Source: Betaproteobacteria bacterium (GTDB lineage Bacteria > Pseudomonadota > Gammaproteobacteria > Burkholderiales > Rhodocyclaceae). Taken from it: DNA of 51,208 nucleotides. The stretch is taken from positions 1 through 51,208 of the forward strand of contig JACRAR010000041.1 of the NCBI GenBank assembly GCA_016234745.1. Direction: 5' to 3'. A model generated the notes under the pieces. That model searched no databases. It worked only from the letters and a program-made list of their open reading frames with translations, and was not told the origin of the DNA. Below, piece by piece: positions 1-9,605 of the stretch. Within the stretch, counting starts at the first letter, position 1, and each line of letters opens with the position of its first letter. The translations under genes and the position numbers were made by a program.

Positions 1-1824
1 CACCCGCGCCACATCCTGAAGGCCATTCGAAGTCACTTCGGCAAGATTGTTGAGGCCTTCCGCCAGCTGCTTGAAGAAACCTTCCTTGCCTTCCAGCGAC
101 AGGCGTTGCTCGAAATCGCCGCGCTTGGCCCCTTCGACGATCCCCGCAACTTCCCGCTCCACCGTGACTTCTCCGGTGCGGTCCAACCATTCCGCCACCG
201 CGCCCAGTCGCTCGTTTTTATCGTTGATCACCGGACTGGCCGATACTCTCAGGTAGCGTCCGCCGATTTCCAGATTGGCGACATAGGTGCTGGTGAAAGT
301 CTTGAGCAAATTGGCCTGGTGCGAGGGGTTCTTGTGAAAGGTGTCGATGTTTACACCGACCATGTTGTCGGCACTGAAATTCGGCAACTGCTTCCTGATA
401 TCGGCTTCCGCACCTTTCAATATTTTTTCCACCGATTTGTTGGCGTAAATGATGGTGCGTTCCGGGTTGGCAATCATCACGCCGGTGCTGACATTGTCCA
501 GCGCAATCTTGATGCGTAACGTCTCGTCGGCTGAACGCTTGGCTTCCGCCACTTCGAATCCCAGTCGCGTCTGCATCGACTGCAAGCCTTGCAAGACCTT
601 GCCCAGTTCGTCGTTTTTGGATACATCAATGCTATTCGAGTAATTCCCCTGAGCCACATTGCCGAGCGTGCTGACAACCTCCCCCAGAGGCCGTTTGATG
701 GAGCGAACCAAACCAACGGCACCGATGGCGCCAAAAAATCCCACGACCAGCAAGCCGACGATCATCAGCAACCGGGTATCGTGGTATTGCGCCTCCGCTG
801 CGGCAAATTCGCTCTTGGCCTTTTCGGTCTGATATTTGAACAAGGCATCCGCTTTGGCCGAAGCTTCGTTATACGCGGGGTTGACCTTCTTCAGCAGAAT
901 CAGGTTGGCTTCGTTGAAATTGCCTTCCAGTAATGCCTTGCGTGCGGGCAGCAAGCCATCGCCGACAAATTTCTTGCGTGCTTCAAGATAGTCCTCCGCC
1001 ATCTTGCGATGCCCGTCGGAATGAATGTTGGCGTCATAGGATTTCCACAATTCGCTGATCTCGGCGATATTCTTCTCGATCGCATCCGCATGCAGCGTCA
1101 GCGGGTGGTCGTGGAGTTTGACGTATTCGCCGGCCGGATCATGCTGCAGGCCGAGCATGATCTGGGCGCGATTGTCCGCCATCAGCTTGCCGATACGGCC
1201 GATGTCGCGTACCGGTTCGAAGCGCCTGGCATAAAGACTTTCGGCGGATTCATTGGTGCGGGCCAGGGAGAACAAGGCGAATGCCGCAATTGCCAGCACC
1301 ACCAATCCCAGAACTCCGAGCATCAGTGACAGCCTGCTGCCTATCGACAGATTGGCCAGCCGGCTTTCCCTGCCCTTAACCGCCTGGCCGTAGCGGATCT
1401 TCAGCTTGCCCGCCTGCTTGTCGCGGAACAGACGGTAGACGCGTTCGGTCTCATCAACCAGCTGTTGCGGCGGTTTACGCCTGACCGACATGTAGCCGAC
1501 GATCTGGCCACTTTCCCAGATTGGCGTAGCGTTGGCCAGGACCCAGTAATAGTCGCCGTTCTTGCAGCGGTTCTTGACCATGCCGGTCCACGGTCTTCCC
1601 GCTTTCAGGGTGGACCACAAGTCGTCGAAAGCCTCGACCGGCATATCGGGATGGCGAACGATATTGTGCGGTTGCCCGATCAATTCTTGTTCGGTGAACC
1701 CTGAAATCTCGATGAAGTCCCGATTGATATAGGTAATCTGCCCCTTGAGGTCGGTTTTCGAAACGATCAGCGTCGCATCCGTGAGCTGAACTTCGACATT
1801 GGTTACCGGCATATTGTTACGCAT
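1..1824 (-). CDS. PAS-containing methyl-accepting chemotaxis receptor (Aer-like), 3' end outside window
   Basis: The frame is open from an ATG at 1824 to the left edge (608 residues seen), with GGGAGA just upstream as ribosome binding site. The N-terminus is an Aer-type PAS domain (about residues 10-110, with the motif ITYINRDFIEISGF), which in Aer binds FAD and senses redox state; FAD binding here is inferred. A membrane segment near 165-190, a periplasmic helical region with a TarH/4HB look, a second membrane segment near 345-370 and a HAMP linker follow. A second PAS-like region (motif NPERTIIYANKSVEKIL) comes after the HAMP. The methyl-accepting signalling domain should lie beyond the edge. 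It is the last visible gene of the flhDC-mot-che block, 12 bases after cheW, so it likely feeds this CheA/CheW pair. Two PAS regions plus a periplasmic domain suggest more than one input. Confidence 0.88.
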   Translation of the reverse strand, partial: MRNNMPVTNVEVQLTDATLIVSKTDLKGQITYINRDFIEISGFTEQELIGQPHNIVRHPDMPVEAFDDLWSTLKAGRPWTGMVKNRCKNGDYYWVLANATPIWESGQIVGYMSVRRKPPQQLVDETERVYRLFRDKQAGKLKIRYGQAVKGRESRLANLSIGSRLSLMLGVLGLVVLAIAAFALFSLARTNESAESLYARRFEPVRDIGRIGKLMADNRAQIMLGLQHDPAGEYVKLHDHPLTLHADAIEKNIAEISELWKSYDANIHSDGHRKMAEDYLEARKKFVGDGLLPARKALLEGNFNEANLILLKKVNPAYNEASAKADALFKYQTEKAKSEFAAAEAQYHDTRLLMIVGLLVVGFFGAIGAVGLVRSIKRPLGEVVSTLGNVAQGNYSNSIDVSKNDELGKVLQGLQSMQTRLGFEVAEAKRSADETLRIKIALDNVSTGVMIANPERTIIYANKSVEKILKGAEADIRKQLPNFSADNMVGVNIDTFHKNPSHQANLLKTFTSTYVANLEIGGRYLRVSASPVINDKNERLGAVAEWLDRTGEVTVEREVAGIVEGAKRGDFEQRLSLEGKEGFFKQLAEGLNNLAEVTSNGLQDVARV

Positions 1825-1836
1825 TTGATTTCTCCC

Positions 1837-2340
1837 TTATGCCTGGTTGGTCGCGTCGACCAGGGCCATCTCACTCGACAGCATCAGTCTCTCGATATCC
1901 ACCACGATCAGCATCCGCTCGTCCAAGGTACCCAGACCCAGGATGAATTTGGTATCCACTGTCGCGGCAAATTCCGGGGCCGGGCGGATCTGCTCGGGCC
2001 GCAGCATGGTCACGTCGGACACGCTGTCCACCACGATACCGACCACCCGCCCGCTGATGTTGAGGATGATCACCACGGTGAAGGGCGTGTATTCGACATT
2101 GCCGACACCGAACTTGATGCGCAGGTCGACAATCGGCACGATGGTGCCGCGCAGGTTGACCACACCCTTGATGAAGGCCGGTGCATTGGCGATCGTCGTG
2201 ACGGCATCGTAACCGCGGATTTCCTGCACCTTGAGAATATCGATCGCATACTCTTCCGGCCCCAGGGTGAATGTCAGATACTCCTGGGCATGACCGCCCT
2301 CGTCCCCGGCTGATTGCTTGTTGGTGCTGTCCTGAACCAT
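1837..2340 (-). CDS. cheW: Chemotaxis coupling protein CheW
   Basis: This 167-residue protein is a single CheW domain that couples receptors to the kinase CheA at the inner membrane array. Family features seen include [20 protein letters not shown] near residue 20, the conserved [15 protein letters not shown] stretch near residue 60, and a VVDSVSDV segment typical of the second beta-barrel lobe. The length fits stand-alone CheW. It lies between cheA (17 bases upstream in transcription order) and the PAS receptor (12 bases downstream), so all three are probably co-transcribed. Nothing is odd apart from a short polar N-terminal extension of about 18 residues. Confidence 0.96.
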   Translation of the reverse strand: MVQDSTNKQSAGDEGGHAQEYLTFTLGPEEYAIDILKVQEIRGYDAVTTIANAPAFIKGVVNLRGTIVPIVDLRIKFGVGNVEYTPFTVVIILNISGRVVGIVVDSVSDVTMLRPEQIRPAPEFAATVDTKFILGLGTLDERMLIVVDIERLMLSSEMALVDATNQA

Positions 2341-2357
2341 GTTGTTCCCTTTCGGTG

Positions 2358-4583
2358 TTATGCGGCGGCGGGCATGGCGTTTTTCGCCATACCCGCCAGT
2401 GCGCTGACGTCGAGAATCATCGCCACCCGCCCATCGCCCATGATGGTGGCGCCGGAAACACCCGGCACTTTGCGATAGTTGGCCTCGAGGCTCTTGATCA
2501 CGACCTGGTGTTGCCCGATCAGTGCGTCGACGAACAAGGCAACCTTGATCCCATCGGCCTCGAGCACCACCATGATGCCCTGGTTCAAGGCGTGCACCGC
2601 CTGCGGAATGTTGAACACTTCGTAGAGCGCGATCACCGGCAGGTACTCGCCACGCACCTGGATCAGGCGCTCGACGCCGGAAACGCTCTTGATCATGTTC
2701 TTGGTCGCCTGCAGGGATTCGATCACATAGCCGATCGGGATGATGTAGGTTTCCGGGCCGACGCCCACGGACATGCCGTCGAGGATGGCCAGCGTCAGCG
2801 GCAGGCGCACCGTCATGCGCGTACCGACGCCGAGCATGGAGTCGATTTCGACGCGGCCGCCCATGCCGGTGATGTTGCGCTTGACCACGTCCATGCCGAC
2901 ACCGCGACCTGAAACTTCGGTGATCACGTCGGCGGTGGAGAAGCCGGCTTCGAAAATCAATGCCCAGACTTCGGTATCGCTCATGCTGTCCGAGACCGGC
3001 AGGCCGCGTTCCTTGGCCTTGGCGAGGATCTTCGCCCGATTCAGGCCGGCGCCGTCGTCGCCGACTTCAATAACGATGTTGCCGCTCTGGTGATAGGCCT
3101 TCAGGGTGATCGTGCCGACCGGCTGCTTGCCTGCAGCGGCACGCTGTTCCGGCGATTCGATGCCGTGGTCGAGGCTGTTGCGGATCAAGTGCGTCAAGGG
3201 ATCGGAGATACGCTCGATCAGCCCCTTGTCGAGTTCCGTGTCTTCGCCGATGGTTTTCAGCTCGACCTGCTTGCCGAGTTTCTGCGAGGTGTCGCGCACC
3301 ACCCGCGGAAAACGCCCGAAAACCACCGAGATCGGCATCATGCGGATCGACATCACGGTTTCCTGCAGGTCGCGGGTGTTGCGTTCCAGTTGGCCGAGTC
3401 CGGTCAGCAAGCGCTCGAACAAGACCGGGTCGGCATCGCTGGCGGATTGTGCGAGCATGGCTTGGGTAATGACCAGTTCGCCGACCAGATTGATGAGCTG
3501 GTCGACTTTTTCCACGCCGACGCGGATCGTGGTATCGCCGGCAGCAGCGCGTGGGGTGGCGCGTCTTTCGACAACAACTTCGCCGGCTTCCTTGTGGGGT
3601 TCAGCCTCGCTCTTGGCAACGGGCTGTTGCGCAATGACCGGCTCGGGTACCGGGACTGCAGGCTGTGCCGGCAAATCGGTGAAGAAGCCGTAACCTTCGC
3701 CGTCATTGGCGTTGGACTGCCCTGTCGCTGGCGCCGCGGCCTCGGGCAGCGGCTCGAAGAAACCGTAGCCCTCATCGGCAGGCGCCGCGGCCGGCTCGAT
3801 ATCGCTGAAAAAGCCGTACGCTTCCTCGGTCTGCGCTACTGCGGCAGGCGCCTCGCCCAGCGGAGCAATGCGGATGCTGTCGCTGCGGGCGATGAATTCC
3901 AGCATTTCCCGCAAGGTATCGGCATCAGGTGTTTTTGCCGCGCCAGAGCCCGTTGCACCGGCCAGCTTCAAGCGCCACGGCTGGTCGGCAGCGCTTGGAC
4001 GCACGGCAATCTCTGCCCGGCCAAAAGCGCCGAGCTCTTCCACCAGGTTTTCCACGGTCTGATCGCCGTTGGGCGTCGATTCGCCCAAAACAAATTCGAT
4101 GTCGAAACCGTTTTGTGGCACAGCCGCTGCCGTGCTGGCCGGGACAGCAGGTGCAACCTTTGCCGCAACTGCCGCGGTTGCCGCTGCGGAAGACTGATTC
4201 GTGGTGAGGTCGCGCAAGCGCGTGCAGATCGCTTCGACCGCACTGGGATCTGCGGCATCCTCGCCGCGATGGGCGGCCAGAAGCGTCTTCAGAATATCGC
4301 CGGCATCGAGAAAGGCATCGATCATGTTTTCGCGCAGCGTGAGTTCGCCTTTGCGAATCCGGTCGAGCAGATTTTCCAGAATGTGGGTCACATCCGCCAG
4401 ATCGTTGAAACCGAATGTACCGGCGGAACCCTTGATGGAATGGGCCGCACGGAAGATGGCATTCAGCTGTTCGGCATCCGGATGCTGGACGTCAAGTTCC
4501 AGCAACATGGATTCCATGTTGTTCAGATGCTCCGCGGTCTCGTCGAAGAACACCTGGTAAAACTGGGTCATGTCTAGGCTCAT
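2358..4583 (-). CDS. cheA: Chemotaxis histidine kinase CheA
   Basis: CheA autophosphorylates and passes phosphate to CheY. I chose the ATG at 4583 because AAGGAA sits just upstream; an in-frame GTG at 4613 has no clear site. The 741 residues contain an N-terminal Hpt domain with phospho-acceptor His48 in [14 protein letters not shown], a region resembling a P2 domain, and a long Ala/Pro/Glu-rich linker holding three YGFF motifs (AYGFF, GYGFF, GYGFF). Then come the dimerisation helices ([12 protein letters not shown]), the ATPase with N-box [12 protein letters not shown]1 box VGDDGAGL and G2 box [10 protein letters not shown], and a C-terminal CheW-like domain. All catalytic motifs look intact. 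The gene is followed by cheW and preceded by cheY, as in flhDC-linked chemotaxis operons. Confidence 0.97.
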   Translation of the reverse strand: MSLDMTQFYQVFFDETAEHLNNMESMLLELDVQHPDAEQLNAIFRAAHSIKGSAGTFGFNDLADVTHILENLLDRIRKGELTLRENMIDAFLDAGDILKTLLAAHRGEDAADPSAVEAICTRLRDLTTNQSSAAATAAVAAKVAPAVPASTAAAVPQNGFDIEFVLGESTPNGDQTVENLVEELGAFGRAEIAVRPSAADQPWRLKLAGATGSGAAKTPDADTLREMLEFIARSDSIRIAPLGEAPAAVAQTEEAYGFFSDIEPAAAPADEGYGFFEPLPEAAAPATGQSNANDGEGYGFFTDLPAQPAVPVPEPVIAQQPVAKSEAEPHKEAGEVVVERRATPRAAAGDTTIRVGVEKVDQLINLVGELVITQAMLAQSASDADPVLFERLLTGLGQLERNTRDLQETVMSIRMMPISVVFGRFPRVVRDTSQKLGKQVELKTIGEDTELDKGLIERISDPLTHLIRNSLDHGIESPEQRAAAGKQPVGTITLKAYHQSGNIVIEVGDDGAGLNRAKILAKAKERGLPVSDSMSDTEVWALIFEAGFSTADVITEVSGRGVGMDVVKRNITGMGGRVEIDSMLGVGTRMTVRLPLTLAILDGMSVGVGPETYIIPIGYVIESLQATKNMIKSVSGVERLIQVRGEYLPVIALYEVFNIPQAVHALNQGIMVVLEADGIKVALFVDALIGQHQVVIKSLEANYRKVPGVSGATIMGDGRVAMILDVSALAGMAKNAMPAAA

Positions 4584-4640
4584 GATTCCTTTCAATACCT
4601 CCTTCAGAGGCACCCCGCCATCGTCAGACAGATATGGATA

Positions 4641-4667
4641 CCGCGGACCCGCGGGGTCAGCCCGCGG
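4641..4667. other. GC-rich hairpin between cheY and cheA
   Basis: A perfect 7-bp stem, CCGCGGG (4649-4655) with CCCGCGG (4661-4667) and a 5-base loop, plus a further CCGCGG at 4641-4646 that could pair alternatively. It lies in the 98-base gap between the end of cheY and the start of cheA. There is no T-run after it on the minus strand, so a partial stop, attenuator or mRNA-stability element is more likely than a full terminator. The function is inferred. Confidence 0.5.
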
Positions 4668-4681
4668 TTCACGCGCTTCGT

Positions 4682-5047
4682 TTAACCAATGACTTTCTTG
4701 ACCACTTCAATGAGCTTTTGCGGATCAAAAGGCTTGACCAGCCAGCCTGTAGCGCCGGCCGCCTTGCCTTGCGCCTTCATAGCGTCGGATGACTCAGTGG
4801 TCAGCATCAAAATCGGCACCGTCTTGTATTGAGGCATGCCACGCAAGTTCTTGATGAGCGCCAGGCCATCCATGCGCGGCATGTTCTGGTCGGTAAGCAC
4901 GAGATTGACGGACTTGGACTTGGCCTTTTCAAGGCCGTCCATGCCATCCACAGCCTCGACAACTTCATAGCCGGAACTCTTCAGAGTAAATGCCACCATC
5001 TGCCGAATGGATGCCGAATCATCGACTGCCAATATGATTTTTGCCAT
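4682..5047 (-). CDS. cheY: Chemotaxis response regulator CheY
   Basis: A single receiver domain of 121 residues. It has the acidic pair VDDS near residues 8-11, phospho-acceptor Asp53 in LTDQNMPRMDG, the conserved Thr region MLTTESS and Lys105 in VKPF. The length and the NMPRMDG motif fit the flagellar-switch-binding CheY rather than a DNA-binding regulator. Phosphorylated CheY should change the direction of motor rotation. It sits directly upstream of cheA in transcription order, with receptor genes on both sides of the cluster. Confidence 0.94.
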   Translation of the reverse strand: MAKIILAVDDSASIRQMVAFTLKSSGYEVVEAVDGMDGLEKAKSKSVNLVLTDQNMPRMDGLALIKNLRGMPQYKTVPILMLTTESSDAMKAQGKAAGATGWLVKPFDPQKLIEVVKKVIG

Positions 5048-5115
5048 GTCTGTGGTCCTGTCTGATTGTCTGGGTGTTGCTGAAAACTATTGATTGGATT
5101 GGAAGAAAGCCAAAC

Positions 5116-6372
5116 TCAGAATAATTCAACATCGCCCTGGTTCATGACTTGCTGAGCCACCGGATTATGCGTGGTCTGGGAAGCCATCGCCGCCAGGCTG
5201 TCGGTAATCTTGCGGGTTTCCCCGCGCAGAGCCGCCACCGCGGCGTCTGCATCGTCAACATCGGCATCCATGATCAGCGTCCGTGCCAATTCCTCGAAGT
5301 GATTTGCCACACGATCGAGCGCCTCGATCCGGCGCAGCACATGGCTCATCAATTGCGACACCAAGTCCTGGAATTGCAGCGCCGTAATTGCGCGACCGAC
5401 CTGAGCTCCAACCTCGGACGCACTTGCGGCAAGATCATCGATGGCTTTGGCGCGCTCCTGATTCTGCCGGCCCATGTCGAGCATGGCTGCCCCGACGCGC
5501 TGTTTCGATTCGAGCGCAAAGCTCATGTCCTGCGACGCCATGCGCTGGATCGCCATCTCGGCCTGATTGACCGATGTTTGCATGCTCATCATCACGGCGT
5601 TGATCTGCTGGCTGAACTTGCTGGTGCGGCCGGAAAGGTCGCGCACCTCGTCGGCCACCACGGCAAACCCGCGCCCGGCTTCTCCGGCGCGCGCCGCCTC
5701 GATCGCCGCATTCAGGGCGAGCAAATTGGTCTGCTTGGAGATCGCCGTAATCTCTGAAAGTATGCTCAGCACCTCCTGGGTGCGCTGAGCAATGTTGTCG
5801 GTCACCTCGACCAACTCCATGCCCAGCTTGCTGTTGTTGACCACGCTCTGCACCACGCGATCCATGACATCGGAGGTGTTGCTGACGAAACCGTCAAAAT
5901 CCATGGACGTGCCCGCACCAGCAGTCACCGACAACGACAAGCGGCGCTGTTCCTCGGTCTGGCGATGCATACCCTCGAAGCTCTGGGTCAGGTTGGCAAT
6001 CGCATCCGCCAGCAGTGTCTGCACCCGGCCGATTTCGAGACGGATTTCCTGGTACTGGGCAGTGAACTGCCGGGTGCATTCCTTGAGCAGTTCGTTGAAT
6101 TCGATCATCAGCGCCCGTTCCTGATTGCGACGGTCGTCCAGGCGCGCTTGCGCGGGACTGGCGCCCGAAACCTTCCCGATCACCGCCCAGCCCGCCGCCA
6201 CCAGAATCAATGCGGCGACATAAGACAGGCCGCTTTCAGCAGACGGGGACAAGAAATACACAGCACCACCGGCAAACAGTGTCCACGCTATGCCAAGCCA
6301 AAAAGATTTATCGAAAATGGAGTTCACGGGGCGCTTTCTAGCAAGTATGGCGTCGGCTGAGCCTGAACCCAT
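5116..6372 (-). CDS. Methyl-accepting chemotaxis protein with two N-terminal membrane segments
   Basis: The protein has 418 residues. Two hydrophobic stretches near residues 24-42 and 49-67 are separated by only a few residues, so there is essentially no periplasmic sensing domain. A coiled coil and the methyl-accepting signalling hairpin follow, with the signature [20 protein letters not shown] and [11 protein letters not shown] near residues 215-250. The C-terminal part ([13 protein letters not shown]) resembles MCPs of this short type. It may sense membrane or intracellular signals. The start is ATG 6372; a GTG at 6327 behind AGAAAG is an alternative. A TAAAAT at 6395-6400 (minus strand) could be a -10 box close to the start. 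The gene lies between motB and cheY and is probably part of the operon. Confidence 0.9.
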   Translation of the reverse strand: MGSGSADAILARKRPVNSIFDKSFWLGIAWTLFAGGAVYFLSPSAESGLSYVAALILVAAGWAVIGKVSGASPAQARLDDRRNQERALMIEFNELLKECTRQFTAQYQEIRLEIGRVQTLLADAIANLTQSFEGMHRQTEEQRRLSLSVTAGAGTSMDFDGFVSNTSDVMDRVVQSVVNNSKLGMELVEVTDNIAQRTQEVLSILSEITAISKQTNLLALNAAIEAARAGEAGRGFAVVADEVRDLSGRTSKFSQQINAVMMSMQTSVNQAEMAIQRMASQDMSFALESKQRVGAAMLDMGRQNQERAKAIDDLAASASEVGAQVGRAITALQFQDLVSQLMSHVLRRIEALDRVANHFEELARTLIMDADVDDADAAVAALRGETRKITDSLAAMASQTTHNPVAQQVMNQGDVELF

Positions 6373-6473
6373 TACCGAAGTGATATCAATGGGTATTTTA
6401 CCCTAGGAACTGCTGCGATTGAACGCCACTCCGCACTTCAAGCGCAGTGCTTTTCCCCGGAGCTTATATCTGG

Positions 6474-7442
6474 TCAATGTCCCGCCGGCTTGGCCTCCGC
6501 GGCGGCACCGCCGGGCGCCACGGGAGACCTCAAATCAGCCGGCAACTCGGCATCGCCTTCCTTGCCGTCGCGCAGGATCGAGTCTTCAGTTTTCTTGTTC
6601 ATCACGATGATGCTGATGCGGCGATTGATCGGGCTATAGGGATCCTGCTTGTCCCAGGGCACGGCAGAAGCCAGTCCGACCACACGCAGGGTTTTGTCCT
6701 CCTGCATGCCGCCGGCGATCAACTCGCGCCGGGAAGCATTGGCACGGCTGGCGGAAAGCTCCCAGTTGCCGATACCCAAGTTGCCCCCGGCGAAAGGGGT
6801 GGCATCGGTATGGCCGGAGAGACTCACGCGATTCACCACGCCATTCAGCGCGTTGCCAATCTCACGCAGAATGACGCGCGTATAGGGCTTGAGATCGGCG
6901 CTCGCAGAGTCGAACATCGGCCGGTTCTTTTCGTCGACGATCTGGATGCGCAAACCCTCGGCGGTGATGTCGAGCAGCAACTGATTCTTGAACTGCTTGA
7001 GACTCGGGTTGTTCTCGATCTTGGTTTCGATGAGCTGCTTGAGTTCGGTGAGCTTCTGCGCTTCGACCTTCTCCTGCGCCATGGTGATTTCGTTCTGCAG
7101 CGGCGAAATCTTGATGCTCTCCTTGGTCTCCATCCGCTCGCCTTTGCGGACCTGGCCATTGCTCTTGGTCAGGTCATCGCCACCGCCTTGCAACAGGGTG
7201 GTCGAGGTATCGCCACTGCCCGAGCCGCCTTCGAGGGCCACCTTGAGCGGCGTATTGAAATAGTCGGCGATGCCCTTAAGATCGCCCTGGCTGGTCGAAC
7301 CGAGCAGCCACATCAGGAGGAAGAAGGCCATCATCGCCGTGACGAAGTCGGCATAGGCGATTTTCCATGCGCCGCCGTGCGCCGCGCCGCCGCTTTTCTT
7401 GATGCGCTTGACGATGATTGGCTGTTGGCTGTCGTCGCTCAT
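6474..7442 (-). CDS. motB: Flagellar motor stator protein MotB
   Basis: MotB anchors the proton-conducting stator to peptidoglycan. The 322 residues begin with a cytoplasmic basic tail and then one membrane helix, AYADFVTAMMAFFLLMWLLG, whose Asp32 is the proton-carrying residue of the family. A plug and linker region and a C-terminal OmpA/MotB peptidoglycan-binding domain follow, with the motif LSGHTDATPF and the NWELSASRAN helix near residues 215-250. The tail is rich in Ala, Pro and Gly. It is 38 bases downstream of motA, in the standard stator pair order. Confidence 0.96.
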   Translation of the reverse strand: MSDDSQQPIIVKRIKKSGGAAHGGAWKIAYADFVTAMMAFFLLMWLLGSTSQGDLKGIADYFNTPLKVALEGGSGSGDTSTTLLQGGGDDLTKSNGQVRKGERMETKESIKISPLQNEITMAQEKVEAQKLTELKQLIETKIENNPSLKQFKNQLLLDITAEGLRIQIVDEKNRPMFDSASADLKPYTRVILREIGNALNGVVNRVSLSGHTDATPFAGGNLGIGNWELSASRANASRRELIAGGMQEDKTLRVVGLASAVPWDKQDPYSPINRRISIIVMNKKTEDSILRDGKEGDAELPADLRSPVAPGGAAAEAKPAGH

Positions 7443-7480
7443 GTGAATACCCGCTGCTAGCGCGCCCTATCGAGCGACGC

Positions 7481-8344
7481 TTACTTCTTGCCCTTGCGGT
7501 TTTTCATTTCCTCTTCGAGTTCCAAGAAGCCCGGACGGTCGGACGAATACAGCACTTTGCGGCCGAATTCAACGGCGACCTGAGGCGCATAGCCGTTCAT
7601 GCTCGCAAGCAGCACCATCTTGATGCATTGGAAGATTTTGCCGCTCTCCTCGGCCTTTTGCTCCAGCTTGCTGGCGATCGGCGCGACGAAGCCATAGGAC
7701 ACCAAAATACCGAGGAAGGTGCCGACCAGCGCACCGCCGATCATCTTGCCGAGGATTGCCGGCGGTTCGCCGACCGAGCCCATCACATTCACCACGCCCA
7801 TCACCGCCACGACGATACCGAAGGCCGGCAAGCCATCCGCGGTTTTCGCCATGATGTGCGCCGGCACATGGGCTTCATGATGATGAGTTTCAATTTCGAG
7901 GTCCATCAGGTTCTCGATCTCGAAGGCGTTCAGGTTGCCGCCAACCATCATGCGCAAGTAGTCGGTGATGAACTCCATCGCATGATGATCTGCAGCGATG
8001 TCGGGATACTTGTTGAACAGCGGACTCTCGTGCGGATGCTCGATGTCGTTTTCGATCGACATCAGACCTTCCTTGCGCACCTTGGCAAGCACCTCAAACA
8101 GCATCGCAAGCAAATCGATATACAACGCCTTGGAAAATTTCGAGCCTTTCAGCACGCTGGGCAAGGCAGCAAGGGTTGCCTTGATTTCCTTGGTGCCGTT
8201 GCCGGCGATGAAGCCGCCCGCCATCAGGCCAAGAATCGCGACATATTCCAGGGGCATCCAAAGTGCGGGCAGGCTGCCGTGAACCGAATAAGTTCCCACC
8301 GAGGAAGCGAGAATGATTGCGTATCCGATAAACAAAAACATCAA
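7481..8344 (-). CDS. motA: Flagellar motor stator protein MotA
   Basis: MotA forms the inner-membrane proton channel with MotB. The 287 residues show the family pattern: an N-terminal membrane pair (residues 1-20 and about 30-50), a large cytoplasmic loop with conserved RKEGLMSIENDIE, and a C-terminal pair beginning with FGIVVAVMGVVNVMGSVGEPP, where the conserved Pro sits. GGAGG lies just before the ATG at 8344. The gene is preceded by flhC (162-base gap with a few weak hairpins and no clear sigma-28 box that I could find) and followed by motB. Confidence 0.96.
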   Translation of the reverse strand: MMFLFIGYAIILASSVGTYSVHGSLPALWMPLEYVAILGLMAGGFIAGNGTKEIKATLAALPSVLKGSKFSKALYIDLLAMLFEVLAKVRKEGLMSIENDIEHPHESPLFNKYPDIAADHHAMEFITDYLRMMVGGNLNAFEIENLMDLEIETHHHEAHVPAHIMAKTADGLPAFGIVVAVMGVVNVMGSVGEPPAILGKMIGGALVGTFLGILVSYGFVAPIASKLEQKAEESGKIFQCIKMVLLASMNGYAPQVAVEFGRKVLYSSDRPGFLELEEEMKNRKGKK

Positions 8345-8506
8345 CAGCCTCCGATTTTCGGTTTACAGCCAGGCAGCGCCGACTACTGGGACGATGTAAT
8401 GATAGCCGAAAACACCCACTTCGCACTATTTGCGACAGGAGTAAAAAAGAAAGCCAAGCAACCCTGCGAGGGGCTGCCCGGCCAGGCACGAACAGGCGGA
8501 TGAAAC

Positions 8507-9058
8507 TCAGGCCGCTGCGGCGGCTTCGGCTTTGGCGGCTGCGGCGCGGCGCGTCTTGCCGGCACGGGCCGGCACGTTGCACAGGCCGCACACGTAACCC
8601 TTGGTCGGGTCAAAGGCGTGTGCGACAAACTGGCCGCCGCAGCACTTGCAGGTCGCAAGCGCCAGCATGTTGGCATCGAAAAACCGCACCATGGTCCAGG
8701 CGCGCGTCAACGACAAGGCCGGCTCCATGTTGTTACGCCGCACCTGTTCGAGATACATGCGGAAGGACTTGATGATCAGGTCGAGCCCGCGCAACTGCGT
8801 ATGCTCGCGCAGGAAGCGGTGATAGGCCATGAACAAGGAGGCGTGGATGTTCGGCTGCCAGGTCATGAACCAGTCGGTCGAGAACGGCAGCATGCCCTTC
8901 GGCGGCGACTCGCCGCGCACTTCCTTGTACAGCTTGAGCAAGCGCTCGCGGCTGAGTTTTGTTTCGGTTTCAAGCAGCTGCAGGCGTGCGCCGAGCTCGA
9001 TCAGTTCAACAGCCAGGCGAATATCTCTCGCCTCCGAGATGACGGATTTGTTGCGCAT
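8507..9058 (-). CDS. flhC: Flagellar master transcriptional activator FlhC
   Basis: FlhC joins FlhD to form the FlhD4C2 activator of class II flagellar genes. The 183 residues start with the helical RDIRLAVELIELGARLQLLE region. The C-terminal half carries the zinc-binding cysteines CKCC (near residue 140) and CGLC (near 161). The tail is Ala/Lys-rich. GGATCC lies before the ATG at 9058. flhD lies 24 bases upstream in transcription order. Its presence places this flagellar system under an FlhDC hierarchy, as in beta- and enterobacteria. Confidence 0.95.
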   Translation of the reverse strand: MRNKSVISEARDIRLAVELIELGARLQLLETETKLSRERLLKLYKEVRGESPPKGMLPFSTDWFMTWQPNIHASLFMAYHRFLREHTQLRGLDLIIKSFRMYLEQVRRNNMEPALSLTRAWTMVRFFDANMLALATCKCCGGQFVAHAFDPTKGYVCGLCNVPARAGKTRRAAAAKAEAAAAA

Positions 9059-9082
9059 AGGATCCTCCGGGAATTCAACGTT

Positions 9083-9403
9083 TCAAGCCATGGTTTCAAC
9101 CGACTTGCCGGCGGCGAGAATCGCCGCATGCACGTGCCCGATGCTGCGGTCACGCTCGTGGTTGGCAAGCAGGTTGAGCAACAGCGTGTCGTCGAAACGG
9201 AAGCTGCACAACAGCATGTCGGAGCTGGCCATCTTGAGGACTTGCCCCGGGGTGAGTCGGTCCAGGATATCGGCAATCTCATCGCTGATGCCGAGGCGGA
9301 AAATGGCCGCCTCGCGGTCGGCGCGGACCATGTTCTGCGCCAGCATCAGGTAGGCAAGATTGACTTCCTTTATATCATTGTAGGTGTCAGTCAGTTTCAT
9401 CAT
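9083..9403 (-). CDS. flhD: Flagellar master transcriptional regulator FlhD
   Basis: A helical protein of 106 residues, the partner of FlhC. Recognisable family sequence is DTYNDIKEVNLAYLMLAQNM near residues 5-25. The start is one of two adjacent ATGs at 9403 and 9400; AAGGAG ends three bases before the first, so the second (9400) may be the one used. The open frame extends further upstream, but the first 23 codons lie before this ribosome binding site and look like leader. It is the first gene of the flhDC-motAB-che block. Confidence 0.93.
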   Translation of the reverse strand: MMKLTDTYNDIKEVNLAYLMLAQNMVRADREAAIFRLGISDEIADILDRLTPGQVLKMASSDMLLCSFRFDDTLLLNLLANHERDRSIGHVHAAILAAGKSVETMA

Positions 9404-9472
9404 GCACTCCTTGGGTTGCCTCAAATCGATAGACTTGAAGACGGTCGCATTGTGACGCGAGCTGTCAAGCAA

Positions 9473-9605
9473 GACTAGCGGGGGAATTCTGTATTTGAGG
9501 TAAGAATGACTTCCGGATGGTTTGTAAGGTTTTTTCTTACAAACAACGTGTATTTTATTGATTTTTATAGATTTAGTGTTTCAGAGCACTTGCCAGGTCA
9601 AGTTC
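9473..9605 (-). promoter_or_regulatory. flhDC upstream region with an 8-bp inverted repeat
   Basis: This AT-rich stretch lies between the GGDEF regulator and flhD, both on the minus strand. It holds a perfect inverted repeat, TTTGTAAG (9521-9528) and CTTACAAA (9536-9543), separated by seven bases, about 120 bases before the flhD start. It could be an operator of the flhDC promoter or a transcription stop for the upstream gene. The AT content contrasts with the GC-rich surroundings, as is common for master-regulator promoters. The promoter role is inferred. Confidence 0.45.

Noticed and set aside
3090-4577. A 495-codon plus-strand frame opposite cheA
   Set aside because: Shadow of cheA, no domain, no start signal.
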